Source of the DNA: Okeania sp. SIO3I5 | GTDB taxonomy: Bacteria > Cyanobacteriota > Cyanobacteriia > Cyanobacteriales > Microcoleaceae | DNA length: 47,721 nt | Assembly (NCBI RefSeq): GCF_010672085.1 | Contig: NZ_JAAHHT010000049.1 | Span: 1 to 47,721, forward strand | Direction of reading: 5' to 3' | In this document: positions 26,705 through 35,144 of the stretch, piece after piece | How the letters are laid out: every line of letters starts with the position of its first letter | How positions within the stretch are numbered: position 1 is the first letter of the stretch | Program-made: the position numbers and the translations under genes | The notes under the pieces: model-generated | Databases searched by the model: none | Seen by the model: only the letters and a program-made list of their open reading frames with translations | Told to the model about the DNA's origin: nothing

Positions 26705-27969
26705 ACCGCTCAACTAAACTTACTCAAACTTACTCAAAGGTCTGAAGGTATAGTCATTCGTAGTGGATCGACCACCACAGGGTTAAACGGCAAACCCTTT
26801 ATTCCTTGGTCAAAGACATCAGGAATTACTTTTTTAATTATATTCAATGACCCATTTACATCGGCATTTAATAATTTATTTTCCCTGGTTTTATACAACC
26901 CTCTTGTTACTCTTTTTCCACTAAATTTCGTTTTTTTATCTCCATAACTCGGTAAATTATCCCCATCTAAACAGCTTGATTGAGATGTATAAGATTCTTC
27001 GGTAACTCTTACTTTTATTCCTCTTAATCTGGCTTTATACGTTAACATTTCTATTAACCTATAATGAGGGATGTCCACAAATTGTTGATTGTTCTTTTTC
27101 CCTAATTTTATCTCTTGTTTCCATGTCTGGTTATGTCCAATAATTAAGATTCCTATTTCATGGTTGACACACCAATCTATTACTCTTTTACTGGCTGTAT
27201 GCAGATAGTTTTCTACTCGACAATTTCGTTTCTGAGTTAATTTTTTTAACCGATGAGAATTAGTTTTATTGTGGTTAGTTTTTAACTGAGATTGTAAATA
27301 AGAGCGCTGTTTATTATAAAATGTATTAATTGCTTTTAATGGTCTGCCTTTAATCAATAGAGGTGAATAACCTATTTGATTTGTAGTTACAGCTATTAAA
27401 TTATTTACTCCTAAATCTACTCCTGCTATTTGTTGATTTTCTGTTGTTTCCTCCGATTTTTCATAGACTATTTCTATTATGTAACAGCTACTTTTGGGGA
27501 CAATTCTGGCCTCTATTATTTCTGTCTGTGAGGTGGGAATTTTGATTTCACTCATAGACAGATGACAAATTCCTTTTTTTAAGGCTTTTTTGTAGATTGA
27601 TTCATCTGGATAGGGCAGAATATTTCTGCCTTTTATCTTATGTTTATATTTGGGAATTTTTGGCTTTCCTAGAAATTTATTTGGCTGTTTTTTCCACTCT
27701 CTTAAAGCGGCAAAATAACTTTTCCAACTTTGATCTAATCTCCTAATGATTTGCTTACTTACCTTAGTAGGTAAAGCTTGATAATCGTCACTTTTAGATA
27801 CCTGCTGATAAAGTTCAGTAAAATTTAATTTCTTTTGATTAGTAAAGAAATATTGACGATAATAATAGTTAGCTAAATTAAACAGATTTTTCGACAAAAA
27901 AGCCTTGTGGTCACAAGCTGACCACAAATAATGAGATTTGCTGATAACATGACGTTCAACTAGCTTCAT
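26705..27969 (-). mobile_element. IS1341-type element (tnpB only)
   Basis: tnpB without tnpA. The right end can be fixed by comparison with the relic at 3313-3445: both share two GAGTAAGTTT units and TTGAGCGGT after tnpB, then diverge, which puts the end at 26705. The left end is upstream of 27969 and cannot be placed; no terminal inverted repeats are expected in this family. The element lies 118 bp from the start codon of the giant repeat protein, between that gene and whatever lay upstream. Confidence 0.8.
26734..27969 (-). CDS. RNA-guided nuclease / transposon protein TnpB (OrfB, IS605 family)
   Basis: TnpB of 411 residues. The N-terminal helical domain includes SKQIIRRLDQSWKSYFAALR and FLGKPKIPKYK. 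RuvC-I is AGVDLGVNNLIAV with its Asp near residue 184; RuvC-III is LLNADVNGSLNIIKK with its Asp near 375. In the RuvC-II region, LIIGHNQTWKQEIKLGKKNN, the usual Glu position seems to hold His, though a Glu follows in WKQE. The zinc-finger region keeps one Cys (TSQSSCLDGDNLPS) instead of two CxxC pairs. These traits recur in one branch of IS1341-type OrfB proteins, so they need not mean loss of activity. TnpB enzymes use a guide RNA transcribed from the element's right end. ATG start; intact frame. Confidence 0.9.
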   Translation of the reverse strand: MKLVERHVISKSHYLWSACDHKAFLSKNLFNLANYYYRQYFFTNQKKLNFTELYQQVSKSDDYQALPTKVSKQIIRRLDQSWKSYFAALREWKKQPNKFLGKPKIPKYKHKIKGRNILPYPDESIYKKALKKGICHLSMSEIKIPTSQTEIIEARIVPKSSCYIIEIVYEKSEETTENQQIAGVDLGVNNLIAVTTNQIGYSPLLIKGRPLKAINTFYNKQRSYLQSQLKTNHNKTNSHRLKKLTQKRNCRVENYLHTASKRVIDWCVNHEIGILIIGHNQTWKQEIKLGKKNNQQFVDIPHYRLIEMLTYKARLRGIKVRVTEESYTSQSSCLDGDNLPSYGDKKTKFSGKRVTRGLYKTRENKLLNADVNGSLNIIKKVIPDVFDQGIKGLPFNPVVVDPLRMTIPSDL

Positions 27970-28386
27970 ATCTTAATTCTAGGTGATAACGACTCAATGG
28001 GGCAACAACTAAGAAAACTTATTCATTTTAGCTTGATAGCTATATTTATGAGTAACTTTGATAAACTTTAGACAAGTTTTCCCTTTCTGTATTTACCCCA
28101 TAACGAGTCAAGCTAAAGCGTAGACGCTGAGGATTATATCAGGTTGACAACAATGTGACAATTATATTGGAAAATATATTGGAATAATTTACTCTTAAGG
28201 TCATAAGCAAAATTTAAGTATTAAATCTAGTAAACCAGGTCTTGATAACACATCAATTAAAAAAATCTCAAAGTCTTAAGAATCATTTTGACTTTTGAAT
28301 TTTCAGTTCCACTATGGGTAACTAGCTACTAATATTAAGCAGATACATCAAGCCCGGCAATTCCTGTTAAAACTAGGAAAAGCCGT
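27970..28386. other. Intergenic, includes unplaced left end of the tnpB element
   Basis: No gene recognised. The stretch 27970-28130 is expected to contain the left end of the IS. Part of the region may be the former upstream/promoter region of the giant repeat protein, now displaced by the insertion. The last 60 bp belong to the right flank of the decayed tnpB on the minus strand. Confidence 0.5.
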
Positions 28387-28680
28387 TCATAGCAGTGTGA
28401 CAGCAGAACTATCAACACAGGCGGTATCTCGCAATGCTTTGAGAAAAATTCCCAAAGCGCCATTCCAATCTCTCGGCATTGAATGACCGCAATTTGGACA
28501 TTTAAAATGCTTTGAGCCTCATTCGTTTTGATGAATATGACCGCCAGATCGTACAAGTTTTAGATGTATATTCTTCGGTCACATCTATTACGGTTGCGCC
28601 TCGTTTTAAAGCGTGGAACTTAAGAGTTTGTTTGAAACGTGATTTTTGCCCAATTTAGCATTTGGCGAACTGACGCATGA
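28387..28680 (-). pseudogene. Decayed tnpB C-terminus (zinc-finger type)
   Basis: Minus-strand pieces in shifting frames read VRQMLNWA, then RFKQTLKFHALKRGATVIDV and TEEYTSKTC, then HFKCPNCGHSMPRDWNGALG and IFLKALRDT to a stop at 28387. They rebuild the RuvC/zinc-finger end of a TnpB with both CxxC pairs (TSKTCTIC, CPNCG), a subgroup different from the intact TnpB at 26734. At least two frameshifts and one internal stop (after HQNE) are visible, and the N-terminal two thirds are missing. Confidence 0.85.
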
Positions 28681-29468
28681 GTTAAGTTGGCGTTTTTTCT
28701 TTCCTGACTTGGCAACCTTATGGGATGACTCAAAAGTTAGGAGAAAAATGATAGGATACTCAGTCGTTAACCATTTTGCTACTTTTTTATGAACTTCATC
28801 TATATAAATTTATTATCCTAATAAACAAGCCGTTAATTTTATTTTGCACCCACCCAAAAGAATAGGGGGGGTACTATCTGGTGTCGGGACGTTACTTATC
28901 CCTGACAAGTTCCAATTCCAGAAAAAATTTATTCTATTTTCTTAAAATGCAGAAAATAGCTAGAATTTAACATTTTAAATCTTAAGTCAAAAGTATTTTC
29001 TGTATATAATTACCGAATAATTAATTATTAATTATTCAGGGTTATTAGCTTCCCCATTAACGAAGTTAGAACTCAGAAGTCAGAAGTCAGAAGTTAACCC
29101 ACCCCTAACCATTCCCAGGAGAGGAAGTAGGGGATTTGAGAAAAGCTCCAAAAATATTTCGCCGATCAAGGGGGGGGTTTTAGACCCAATTATTTTGATA
29201 AAAGGGAAAAAAAGCGGTCGTTTTGCTACGCATAACTACGTTAAAGGCTGTCGCCGACATGAAAAACGTTTGCGGAGCATGACAAACGGAAAGTTTCCCG
29301 TAGGGTGGGATGGATGGGTTACCTAACCAGATCCAATCTCCCCTTGATAAAATAAATTTTTTCCTTGAGCGTCAATCCTCTCCCTTTTAGGGAGAGGTAA
29401 TTATCCATTATCCATTAATGAATTACAACCTATGCATGATTATTTAGGTTTAAACTTTGACCTAAATT
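28681..29468. other. Intergenic, repeat debris
   Basis: No gene. It holds a palindromic AATAATTAATTATTAATTATT stretch (about 29015-29036), CAGAAGT heptads (29070-29092), GTAGGGTGGGATGGATGGG with an inverted match to 14312-14328, and the hairpin CCTCTCCCTTTTAGGGAGAGG (29377-29397), which recurs at 44247-44267 with the same downstream ATTATCCATTA repeats. Confidence 0.55.
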
Positions 29469-29474
29469 TTAATA

Positions 29475-29550
29475 GTTAAACTAAGCCAGTTTGTTACCAA
29501 ACCGACTCGTCTTCAGAACCGGACGTGAGACTTTCACCTCATCCTGGCTC
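29475..29550 (-). ncRNA. Group II intron domains V and VI
   Basis: Domain V (29516-29550, read on the minus strand) runs GAGCCAGGATGAGG, TGAAAGTC, TCACGTCCGGTTC. It keeps the catalytic GAGC start, the GAAA loop and the paired end, but is 35 nt rather than the usual 34, with an extra A after GAGCC. Domain VI is ACGAGTCGGTTTG / loop GTAA / CAAACTGGCTTAGT, with an A at position -8 from the 3' end. Confidence 0.88.
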
Positions 29551-29555
29551 CTCTC

Positions 29556-31424
29556 TTAAACGTCCTTTTTCATAGGTACATCCTGTTTCAGAGTTAACAT
29601 ATCGTCAATCCATATATAATTTTCAGGTAAGTCCTGTGGCTTAAATTTTAGATATGCCTTTTTGTCTGATGCAGTTTTACTGTCGTGGCAATGTCGGTGC
29701 AACAGTTGTTTATTCTTAATTGTGTTGTCACCACCCTTAGACCTTGGTTTTATATGGTCAATTTCCATAAGGTCAATCGGCCTAAAAGTTAGTCCACAAA
29801 ATGCGCATTTATTCTTTTGCCGTTTTAGCAGCGTCGCGACTTCTTTCCTTACGCCTGGATATTTCCCGATTTTACTACTCCAATAAGTCCAATCACCATC
29901 ATAAGGGGATTTATTACCTTTCACCTTGATGTGCCTTATAATTGGTACTTCTGAGTGTAGTTTTAGTATATATTCGCCGTCGTTAAGTATCCAATTCCTG
30001 GTTCCTTTCACGTTAGGAAAATACTTTTTCTTTACCCAGGTTGCTGACTTATTTGGATGCCTCCTACTTGCCCATCGACCTAGTCTTTTCCATAAGAGGC
30101 TATCTATTTTATTGAATATCTCTTTACTGACTACGGCTGAGAAGTAATTGGCCCATCCTCTGATTATCGGATTTAATTTGGCTATTACGGCCTTGGTAGA
30201 GGCATTTTTGTGAGAATCACATATATCCGCCAATTTCCGATAGTGAGTTTTGATACTCTTGGAAGATGGTTTAATCAGCGTTTTAAATCCTTGTCTGGTT
30301 GACTTGACCTTATATTGCCTAATGTTAAATCCTAAGAAGTCAAATCCAGGTTTGTTCCCTTTATACTCCTCCAAGGTGTGAGCAATTTTGGTCTTTTCTG
30401 GCTTTAGTTCTAATCCTATCTGGTTTAACCATTCCTGTATTACGGTTTTAGCTTGTAGCACTACTTTGACGTCTTCATGTAGGACAACAAAGTCATCAGC
30501 GTAGCGTATTATGGAGAGACTTTTACACTTAACCTGCCAACTTTTTTGATTTCCATCGGCTTTTTTCATGTCAATGGTCTTGGCAAATTCCATTAGTCTC
30601 TCTTCCATACCGTGTAAGGCGATGTTTGCTAGAAGGGGACTAATTACTCCTCCCTGTGGTGTACCTTCCACAGTGTTTGAGAATTGTTTATTGTCGAGTA
30701 CCCCAGATTTTAACCATTGCTTGATCAATCTTCTGTAAGGTGTTCGACCCACTTTTCCCAACAGTGCATCATGGTTAATTCGGTCAAAACATTTGGATAT
30801 GTCAGCATCAAGTGCATATTTGGGTTGACGATTGATGCTGTCAAAGATTGCTTGGGTAGCATCATGTGTTGACCGTCCTGGTCTAAAGCCATAGCTATTA
30901 GGTTCAAAACGTGCTTCCCACTCTGGCTCCATACCTAGCTTCACCAGGGCTTGTAATGCACGGTCGTACATTGTGGGGATTCCAAGCGGGCGCTTTTCGT
31001 CCTTTCCTGGTTTTGGTATCCAAACTCTGCGGGTTGGGCTTGCTTTGAGGTAGGGTGAATTTAAAAGATTCACCAGGTTAAATCGCTGCATTGGATGGAG
31101 GTTTTTAATTCCATCCATCCCTGCGGTCTTTTTGCCCTGGTTATCCTGTGTCACGCGTCTAACAGCTAGCAACAAGGCGTAATAACTTTTGGTCAGAAGT
31201 CTTTGGTATTTACGCATCTTGCGGATTTCGCCACGGCTGGATGTTCTGTAAATTAATTTTTGCAACTTAAATACATATTTTTCCACCTTCTTCCAGTTGA
31301 TATCTTTCCATTTGAGGTTTGGATTGATACTAACTTGATTTGGTATATCGTCTGTATCCCATGCCACGCTTAAAAAGGGTTTGGGGTTTCCCAAACGTCT
31401 TTTTAGTGTTTTAGCCTTGTTCAT
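29556..31424 (-). CDS. Group II intron reverse transcriptase/maturase with HNH endonuclease
   Basis: Intron-encoded protein of 622 residues needed for splicing and retrohoming. Order: N-terminal RT-0 region (KNLHPMQRFNLVNLL), palm motifs including YALDADISKCFDRINHD, EGTPQGGVISPLLANIALHG and the active site IRYADDFVVLHED, thumb/maturase X domain (IIRGWANYFSAVVSKEIFNK), a DNA-binding stretch, and a C-terminal HNH nuclease: CAFCGLTFRPIDLMEIDHIK, GGDNTIKNKQLLHRHCHD. All catalytic residues are present (YADD, the HNH His and Cys pairs), so it looks active. ATG start, preceded by AAGGTAAT. It is contained in domain IV of the intron at 29475-32022, on the same strand as ndhJ. Confidence 0.95.
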   Translation of the reverse strand: MNKAKTLKRRLGNPKPFLSVAWDTDDIPNQVSINPNLKWKDINWKKVEKYVFKLQKLIYRTSSRGEIRKMRKYQRLLTKSYYALLLAVRRVTQDNQGKKTAGMDGIKNLHPMQRFNLVNLLNSPYLKASPTRRVWIPKPGKDEKRPLGIPTMYDRALQALVKLGMEPEWEARFEPNSYGFRPGRSTHDATQAIFDSINRQPKYALDADISKCFDRINHDALLGKVGRTPYRRLIKQWLKSGVLDNKQFSNTVEGTPQGGVISPLLANIALHGMEERLMEFAKTIDMKKADGNQKSWQVKCKSLSIIRYADDFVVLHEDVKVVLQAKTVIQEWLNQIGLELKPEKTKIAHTLEEYKGNKPGFDFLGFNIRQYKVKSTRQGFKTLIKPSSKSIKTHYRKLADICDSHKNASTKAVIAKLNPIIRGWANYFSAVVSKEIFNKIDSLLWKRLGRWASRRHPNKSATWVKKKYFPNVKGTRNWILNDGEYILKLHSEVPIIRHIKVKGNKSPYDGDWTYWSSKIGKYPGVRKEVATLLKRQKNKCAFCGLTFRPIDLMEIDHIKPRSKGGDNTIKNKQLLHRHCHDSKTASDKKAYLKFKPQDLPENYIWIDDMLTLKQDVPMKKDV

Positions 31425-31657
31425 CGCTAATTATTACCTTACATTACGTCTAACAGTGGGTACGTCTGCTTGATAGCTTCTTACCCAATCCTACTCTCCC
31501 TAAAACCTGCAACTGTTGTGCAGATTGACCTTGAATGGCTTCCTGAGATTTCGACCTATATGCTCAGGCGTCTTAGAGAGGTTTCCTCGTTCCCTTATTC
31601 CTTTATTACGACTGATTTAGTGGGGCAAATTCTCCCGGAGGGTTCGTTATGGTTGTT

Positions 31658-31683
31658 GATATTACCAACGCCATAGTAATATC
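31658..31683 (-). other. Candidate EBS1 loop of the group II intron
   Basis: In domain I, the arms GATATTAC and GTAATATC (8-bp perfect stem) enclose a ten-base loop. On the intron strand the loop reads TATGGCGTTG. GGCGTT in the loop can pair with GATGCC, the last six bases of the ndhJ 5' exon, through four Watson-Crick and two G-U pairs. A terminal loop of this form is where EBS1 normally sits. Confidence 0.6.
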
Positions 31684-32004
31684 CAATGACCCCCTGACTT
31701 TTCGTCCTACATTCCATAGCTACCTTCGGAATGGTCAATACTAACGAGAGTTTAATTACCTTTCTCTTCGTCCACTTGTCAGCCTTTGCTTGCGGTATCG
31801 TTCCTTGGTAACTGGTACGCATCCCGCTTTTAGACCAGCTTCGGAGATTGATGTTCAGTCGCTACTCCGTGGCCTATGCTGTCAACCCAACAACAGGGCG
31901 AATGGAATTTCACCATTAAGGTTATAAGAGTTTTCCAGGCCGAAGTTATTCCCTCCATGTAGTGACCTGGAAGGCTAGGTATATCTGCCTTTTAGCAGCC
32001 TTGA

Positions 32005-32520
32005 CTAGCCAGCGAGTCGCACGGCATCTTGTAATTCGTAGAATTCTGGGGAAATATAATCCTTACGCAACGGCCAACCTACCCAGTCTTCCGGCATCAA
32101 AATTCGTTTGAGATTAGGATGTCCTTCATAAATAATGCCGTACATATCATAAGATTCTCGCTCTTGAAAATCTGCTGACTTCCAAATCCAGTAAACGGAA
32201 GGAAGTCTAGGATCGTCTCTAGGCACAAATACCTTTAACCGTAGTTCTTCTGGTTGGTCTACATCGTCACTGACTTTGACCAAGTGATACATACTTACCA
32301 AGTCTTCCCCTGGTCCAGCATCATAAGCACATTGACATTGTAGATAGTTAAACCCGTAAGCATACACAGCTGTGGCTAAGGGGATTAAAAAATCCCTATT
32401 AACTTTGATAATTTCTACTCCCTGATGATCGGGTTCTAAGAATTCATGCTCGAAGCCATTCTCTGTGAGCCATTTTGAAACTTTTCCTGCTTCAATGATT
32501 GGAGCTTCTTCTTCAGCCAC
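32005..32520 (-). CDS. NDH-1 subunit J, interrupted near its end by a group II intron
   Basis: Subunit of the cyanobacterial NADH dehydrogenase-like complex on the thylakoid membrane (respiration and cyclic electron flow); equivalent to the 30-kDa/NuoC subunit. The unspliced frame has 171 residues. It starts with GTG ([18 protein letters not shown]) behind GGAGGTAAG and overlaps ndhK by 8 bp. The family signature [20 protein letters not shown] and the end [20 protein letters not shown] then ELQDA are present. The last five codons (VRLAG) belong to the intron, whose first base is 32022. The spliced gene would be 32520-32023 joined to 29474-29469, ending ELQDAY. Both forms should give a near-complete protein. 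Confidence 0.95.
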   Translation of the reverse strand: MAEEEAPIIEAGKVSKWLTENGFEHEFLEPDHQGVEIIKVNRDFLIPLATAVYAYGFNYLQCQCAYDAGPGEDLVSMYHLVKVSDDVDQPEELRLKVFVPRDDPRLPSVYWIWKSADFQERESYDMYGIIYEGHPNLKRILMPEDWVGWPLRKDYISPEFYELQDAVRLAG

Positions 32521-33235
32521 GACTTACCTCCTCTTTTTGTGCAGCTTGCAGTGCAGGTGGTACTGGCATACCTATTGCTTCTGTTAGCTCTTTTGGCGCT
32601 GTTTGACGGTCAGATGTTTGTAGGTATTGACCAGTTAGGATTGGTTCAACTACTTTCATATTGTGCTTAACGCTATAGTAGCGATGTGCTTGCTGTAGTT
32701 GACCCCGTTCTTGCAAGGATTCATTAGAAATTTTTTTCCTCAGCTTGATGACAGCATCAATAATTGCTTCTGGACGTGGTGGACAACCAGGAATGTAGAC
32801 ATCTACTGGAATTAATTTGTCTACCCCACGAACTGCTGTTGGTGAGTCCATGCTGAACATTCCGCCTGTAATTGTACAAGCACCCATGGCAATGACATAT
32901 TTAGGTTCTGGCATTTGCTCATAAAGACGTACTAAGGTAGGAGCGTACTTCATGGTGATTGTACCAGCAGTAATTAGTAGGTCTGCTTGTCTTGGACTAG
33001 ACCGTGGAACTAAACCAAAGCGGTCAAAGTCAAATCTGGAGCCGATGAGTGCTGCAAATTCAATAAAGCAACAGGCTGTACCATATAATAGGGGCCATAA
33101 ACTGGAAAGTTTTGCCCAGTTGTAAAGATCGTCAATTGTAGTTAATACTACATTTTCTGAAAGTGCTTGAGTAACTTCGGGAGTTTGCTCAACAGGATTG
33201 ATAATTTTTTGGTTTTGATTAGGACTTAAGACCAT
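32513..33235 (-). CDS. NDH-1 subunit K (iron-sulfur PSST homologue)
   Basis: Subunit of 240 residues carrying the N2-type [4Fe-4S] cluster of the NDH-1 complex. Cluster cysteines are visible in [24 protein letters not shown] and [13 protein letters not shown]. The start chosen is ATG at 33235 ([14 protein letters not shown]), which lies inside the end of ndhC (10-bp overlap) with GGAG upstream; a longer in-frame start at 33346 would add 37 residues read from ndhC sequence. The C-terminal extension after [15 protein letters not shown] is typical of cyanobacterial NdhK. It is translationally coupled to ndhC and ndhJ. Confidence 0.96.
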   Translation of the reverse strand: MVLSPNQNQKIINPVEQTPEVTQALSENVVLTTIDDLYNWAKLSSLWPLLYGTACCFIEFAALIGSRFDFDRFGLVPRSSPRQADLLITAGTITMKYAPTLVRLYEQMPEPKYVIAMGACTITGGMFSMDSPTAVRGVDKLIPVDVYIPGCPPRPEAIIDAVIKLRKKISNESLQERGQLQQAHRYYSVKHNMKVVEPILTGQYLQTSDRQTAPKELTEAIGMPVPPALQAAQKEEVSRG

Positions 33236-33588
33236 TCCAAAGCTCCTTTGCGCCATGCGTATACTAAAGCAATCACTAAGATTGTGATGAAAATCAGGGC
33301 TTCTATAAAGGCCAAGAGTCCCAACTGATGAAAGGCTACTGCCCAAGGATACAGAAATACTGTCTCTACATCAAAGATGACGAAGACAAGGGCAAACATA
33401 TAATAACGGATATTGAATTGTATCCAAGCTCCACCAATTGGTTCTACCCCTGATTCATATGTACTTCGTCGCTCTGGACCACGAGTTTTTGGCCGCAGTA
33501 GCTTAGATGCAGTTAAGGCAAGGATTGGTACTAGGCTACTAATTATTAGAAAGCCTAGAAAATACTCGTAACCACTAAGAACAAACAC
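33226..33588 (-). CDS. NDH-1 subunit C (subunit 3)
   Basis: Membrane subunit of 120 residues with three helices; equivalent to NuoA. It has the hallmark [20 protein letters not shown], and [16 protein letters not shown] with the conserved acidic residues. The start is GTG at 33588 ([13 protein letters not shown]). First gene of the ndhC-ndhK-ndhJ operon; the promoter should lie in 33589-33727, before a MITE and the 76-bp repeat array. Confidence 0.96.
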   Translation of the reverse strand: MFVLSGYEYFLGFLIISSLVPILALTASKLLRPKTRGPERRSTYESGVEPIGGAWIQFNIRYYMFALVFVIFDVETVFLYPWAVAFHQLGLLAFIEALIFITILVIALVYAWRKGALEWS

Positions 33589-33727
33589 GATTAACGATAT
33601 TTCCTAAATAACTAAGATTCTTCTCTGTGAACATTATGAGCATAAGAGCTTTTCTAATGCCAATCTAAATATAAGTCACCAGTCAAATTTAATCTGTCAA
33701 GAGTAATATAGCAATCCTCAAATGATT

Positions 33728-33838
33728 AGAGAGGGAACAGGGAACAGGGAACAGGGAACAGGGAACAGGGAATAGGGGGAGAGTAATTGATAATTTCTGG
33801 ATAATAATTGATTTTATTTTTGATTTTTGGAGAAGTCT
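33728..33838. mobile_element. MITE, AGACATCTCC family, ATT duplication
   Basis: The left end is degraded to AGAGAGGGAAC and runs straight into six AGGGAAC heptads. The right end, TTTTTGGAGAAGTCT, is typical. ATT flanks both sides (33725-33727 and 33839-33841). It lies in the ndhC upstream region. Confidence 0.75.
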
Positions 33839-33887
33839 ATTGGTGAAAAAAAACTTTAGGGGTTTGGTCTCGAAATCCGACAGTCAG

Positions 33888-34534
33888 TCATGGGAGATGG
33901 ATAGTGGAATTTCTCTTTTATTGCGTATGGAGCAATAGTCGATACATTTTCTGAAGCACCCGGCTATGGGAGATGGATGGTGAAATTTCTCTTTTATTGC
34001 GTATGGAGCAATAGTCGATACATTTTCTGAAGCACCCGGCTATGGGAGATGGATGGTGAAATTTCTCTTTTATTGCGTATGGAGCAATAGTCGATACATT
34101 TTCTGAAGCACCCGGCTATGGGAGATGGATGGTGAAATTTCTCTTTTATTGCGTATGGAGCAATAGTCGATACATTTTCTGAAGCACCCAGCTATGGGAG
34201 ATGGGTGGTGAAATTTCTCTTTTATTGCGTATGGAGCAATAGTCGATACATTTTCTGAAGCACCCGGCTATGGGAGATGGGTGGTGAAATTTCTCTTTTA
34301 TTGCGTATGGAGCAATAGTCGATACATTTTCTTAAGCACCCGGCTATGGGAGATGGATGATGGAATTTCTCCTTTATTGCGTATGGAGCAATAGTCAATA
34401 CATTTTCTGAAGCACCCGGCTATGGGAGATGGATGATGGAATTTCTCCTTTATTGCGTATGGAGCAATAGTCGATACATTTTCTTAAGCACCCGGCTATG
34501 GGAGATGGATGATGGAATTTCTCCTTTATTGCGT
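33888..34534. repeat. 76-bp tandem array (8.5 copies) between ndhC and rubA
   Basis: Units start at 33888, 33964, 34040, 34116, 34192, 34268, 34344, 34420 and 34496 (last one partial, 39 bp), all spaced exactly 76 bp. Each contains TATTGCGTATGGAGCAATA, a 6-bp inverted repeat, and GAAGCACCCGGCTATGGGAG. The last three units share a variant (GATGATGGAATTTCTCC), showing stepwise growth. 76 is not a multiple of three and no frame runs through. The array fills the divergent promoter region of the NDH-1 and photosystem II assembly genes. Confidence 0.95.
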
Positions 34535-34664
34535 CAAGAGCCAGAGTAAATTCTAAATTCTAAATTCTAAATTCTAAATTCTGATTACACCAATTCTGAT
34601 TACACCAATTCTGTAATAATAGTTAAAGATATTCTCATAATCGCTGATTCAATCTCTTAGAACT

Positions 34665-35006
34665 ATGAGCGAGGAAACCACTGAGGTAAATACACAGGAA
34701 CTGGATCGTTATGAATGCCGAGCTTGTGGCTACATATATGAACCTAAGAAGGGAAGCTCTAGTAGCAAAGTTCCTCCAGGAACGGCCTTTGCCGATTTGC
34801 CGATCCGTTGGCGCTGCCCCGTTTGTGGAGCGTCTACAACCCAATTTGTGAATGTTGGACCGACTGAAGGACCTTCGGGATTTAAGGAAAACCTTGGTTA
34901 TGGTTTTGGTGTCAATAATCTTACTCCAAGCCAGAAAAATATCCTGATTTTTGGTGGATTAGCTCTTGGATTTCTATTTTTCCTGAGCTTGTATGGTTTA
35001 CAATAA
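34665..35006 (+). CDS. Membrane-anchored rubredoxin RubA (photosystem assembly)
   Basis: Protein of 113 residues. The rubredoxin domain binds one iron through Cys18, Cys21 (ECRACGYIYEP) and Cys51, Cys54 (RCPVCGAS). A linker with SGFKENLGYGFGVNN leads to one transmembrane helix (about residues 88-110) that anchors it in the thylakoid. RubA is known to be needed for photosystem assembly in oxygenic phototrophs. It is the first gene of the conserved rubA-ycf48-psbEFLJ order. ATG start; the upstream region is the 76-bp array and TAAATTC repeats. Confidence 0.96.
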   Translation: MSEETTEVNTQELDRYECRACGYIYEPKKGSSSSKVPPGTAFADLPIRWRCPVCGASTTQFVNVGPTEGPSGFKENLGYGFGVNNLTPSQKNILIFGGLALGFLFFLSLYGLQ

Positions 35007-35144
35007 GATGGCCATAAGGATAATTAATAATTAATAATTAATTATTAATAATTAATTATTAATCCCCAGAGGTTTTTACCAATGGATAATTGATAATTAG
35101 ACAATTAGACAAAGTTTTCATTATCCATTAAAGAATAATTAAAT

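Larger units (their letters stand above)
29475..32022 (-). mobile_element. Group II intron inserted in ndhJ
   Basis: 2548 nt on the minus strand. The 5' end at 32022 is GTGCGACTCG, the standard group II start. The 3' end at 29475 is ...GTTTAAC, which fits the AY rule. Upstream of the boundary the ndhJ codons read GAT GCC; downstream (29474-29469) they read TAT TAA. Exon joining therefore gives ELQDAY-stop, the common NdhJ C-terminus. Domain V is 29516-29550 and domain VI 29475-29512, with an A eight bases from the 3' end as candidate branch point. The encoded protein stops six bases before domain V. Wording of domain V and the HNH-bearing protein suggest the chloroplast-like IIB class common in cyanobacteria; that class assignment is inferred. 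Confidence 0.92.

Noticed and set aside
32513-33346. Longer NdhK start at 33346
   Set aside because: The extra 37 residues read through ndhC in another frame; the ATG at 33235 has a ribosome site and fits the family start.
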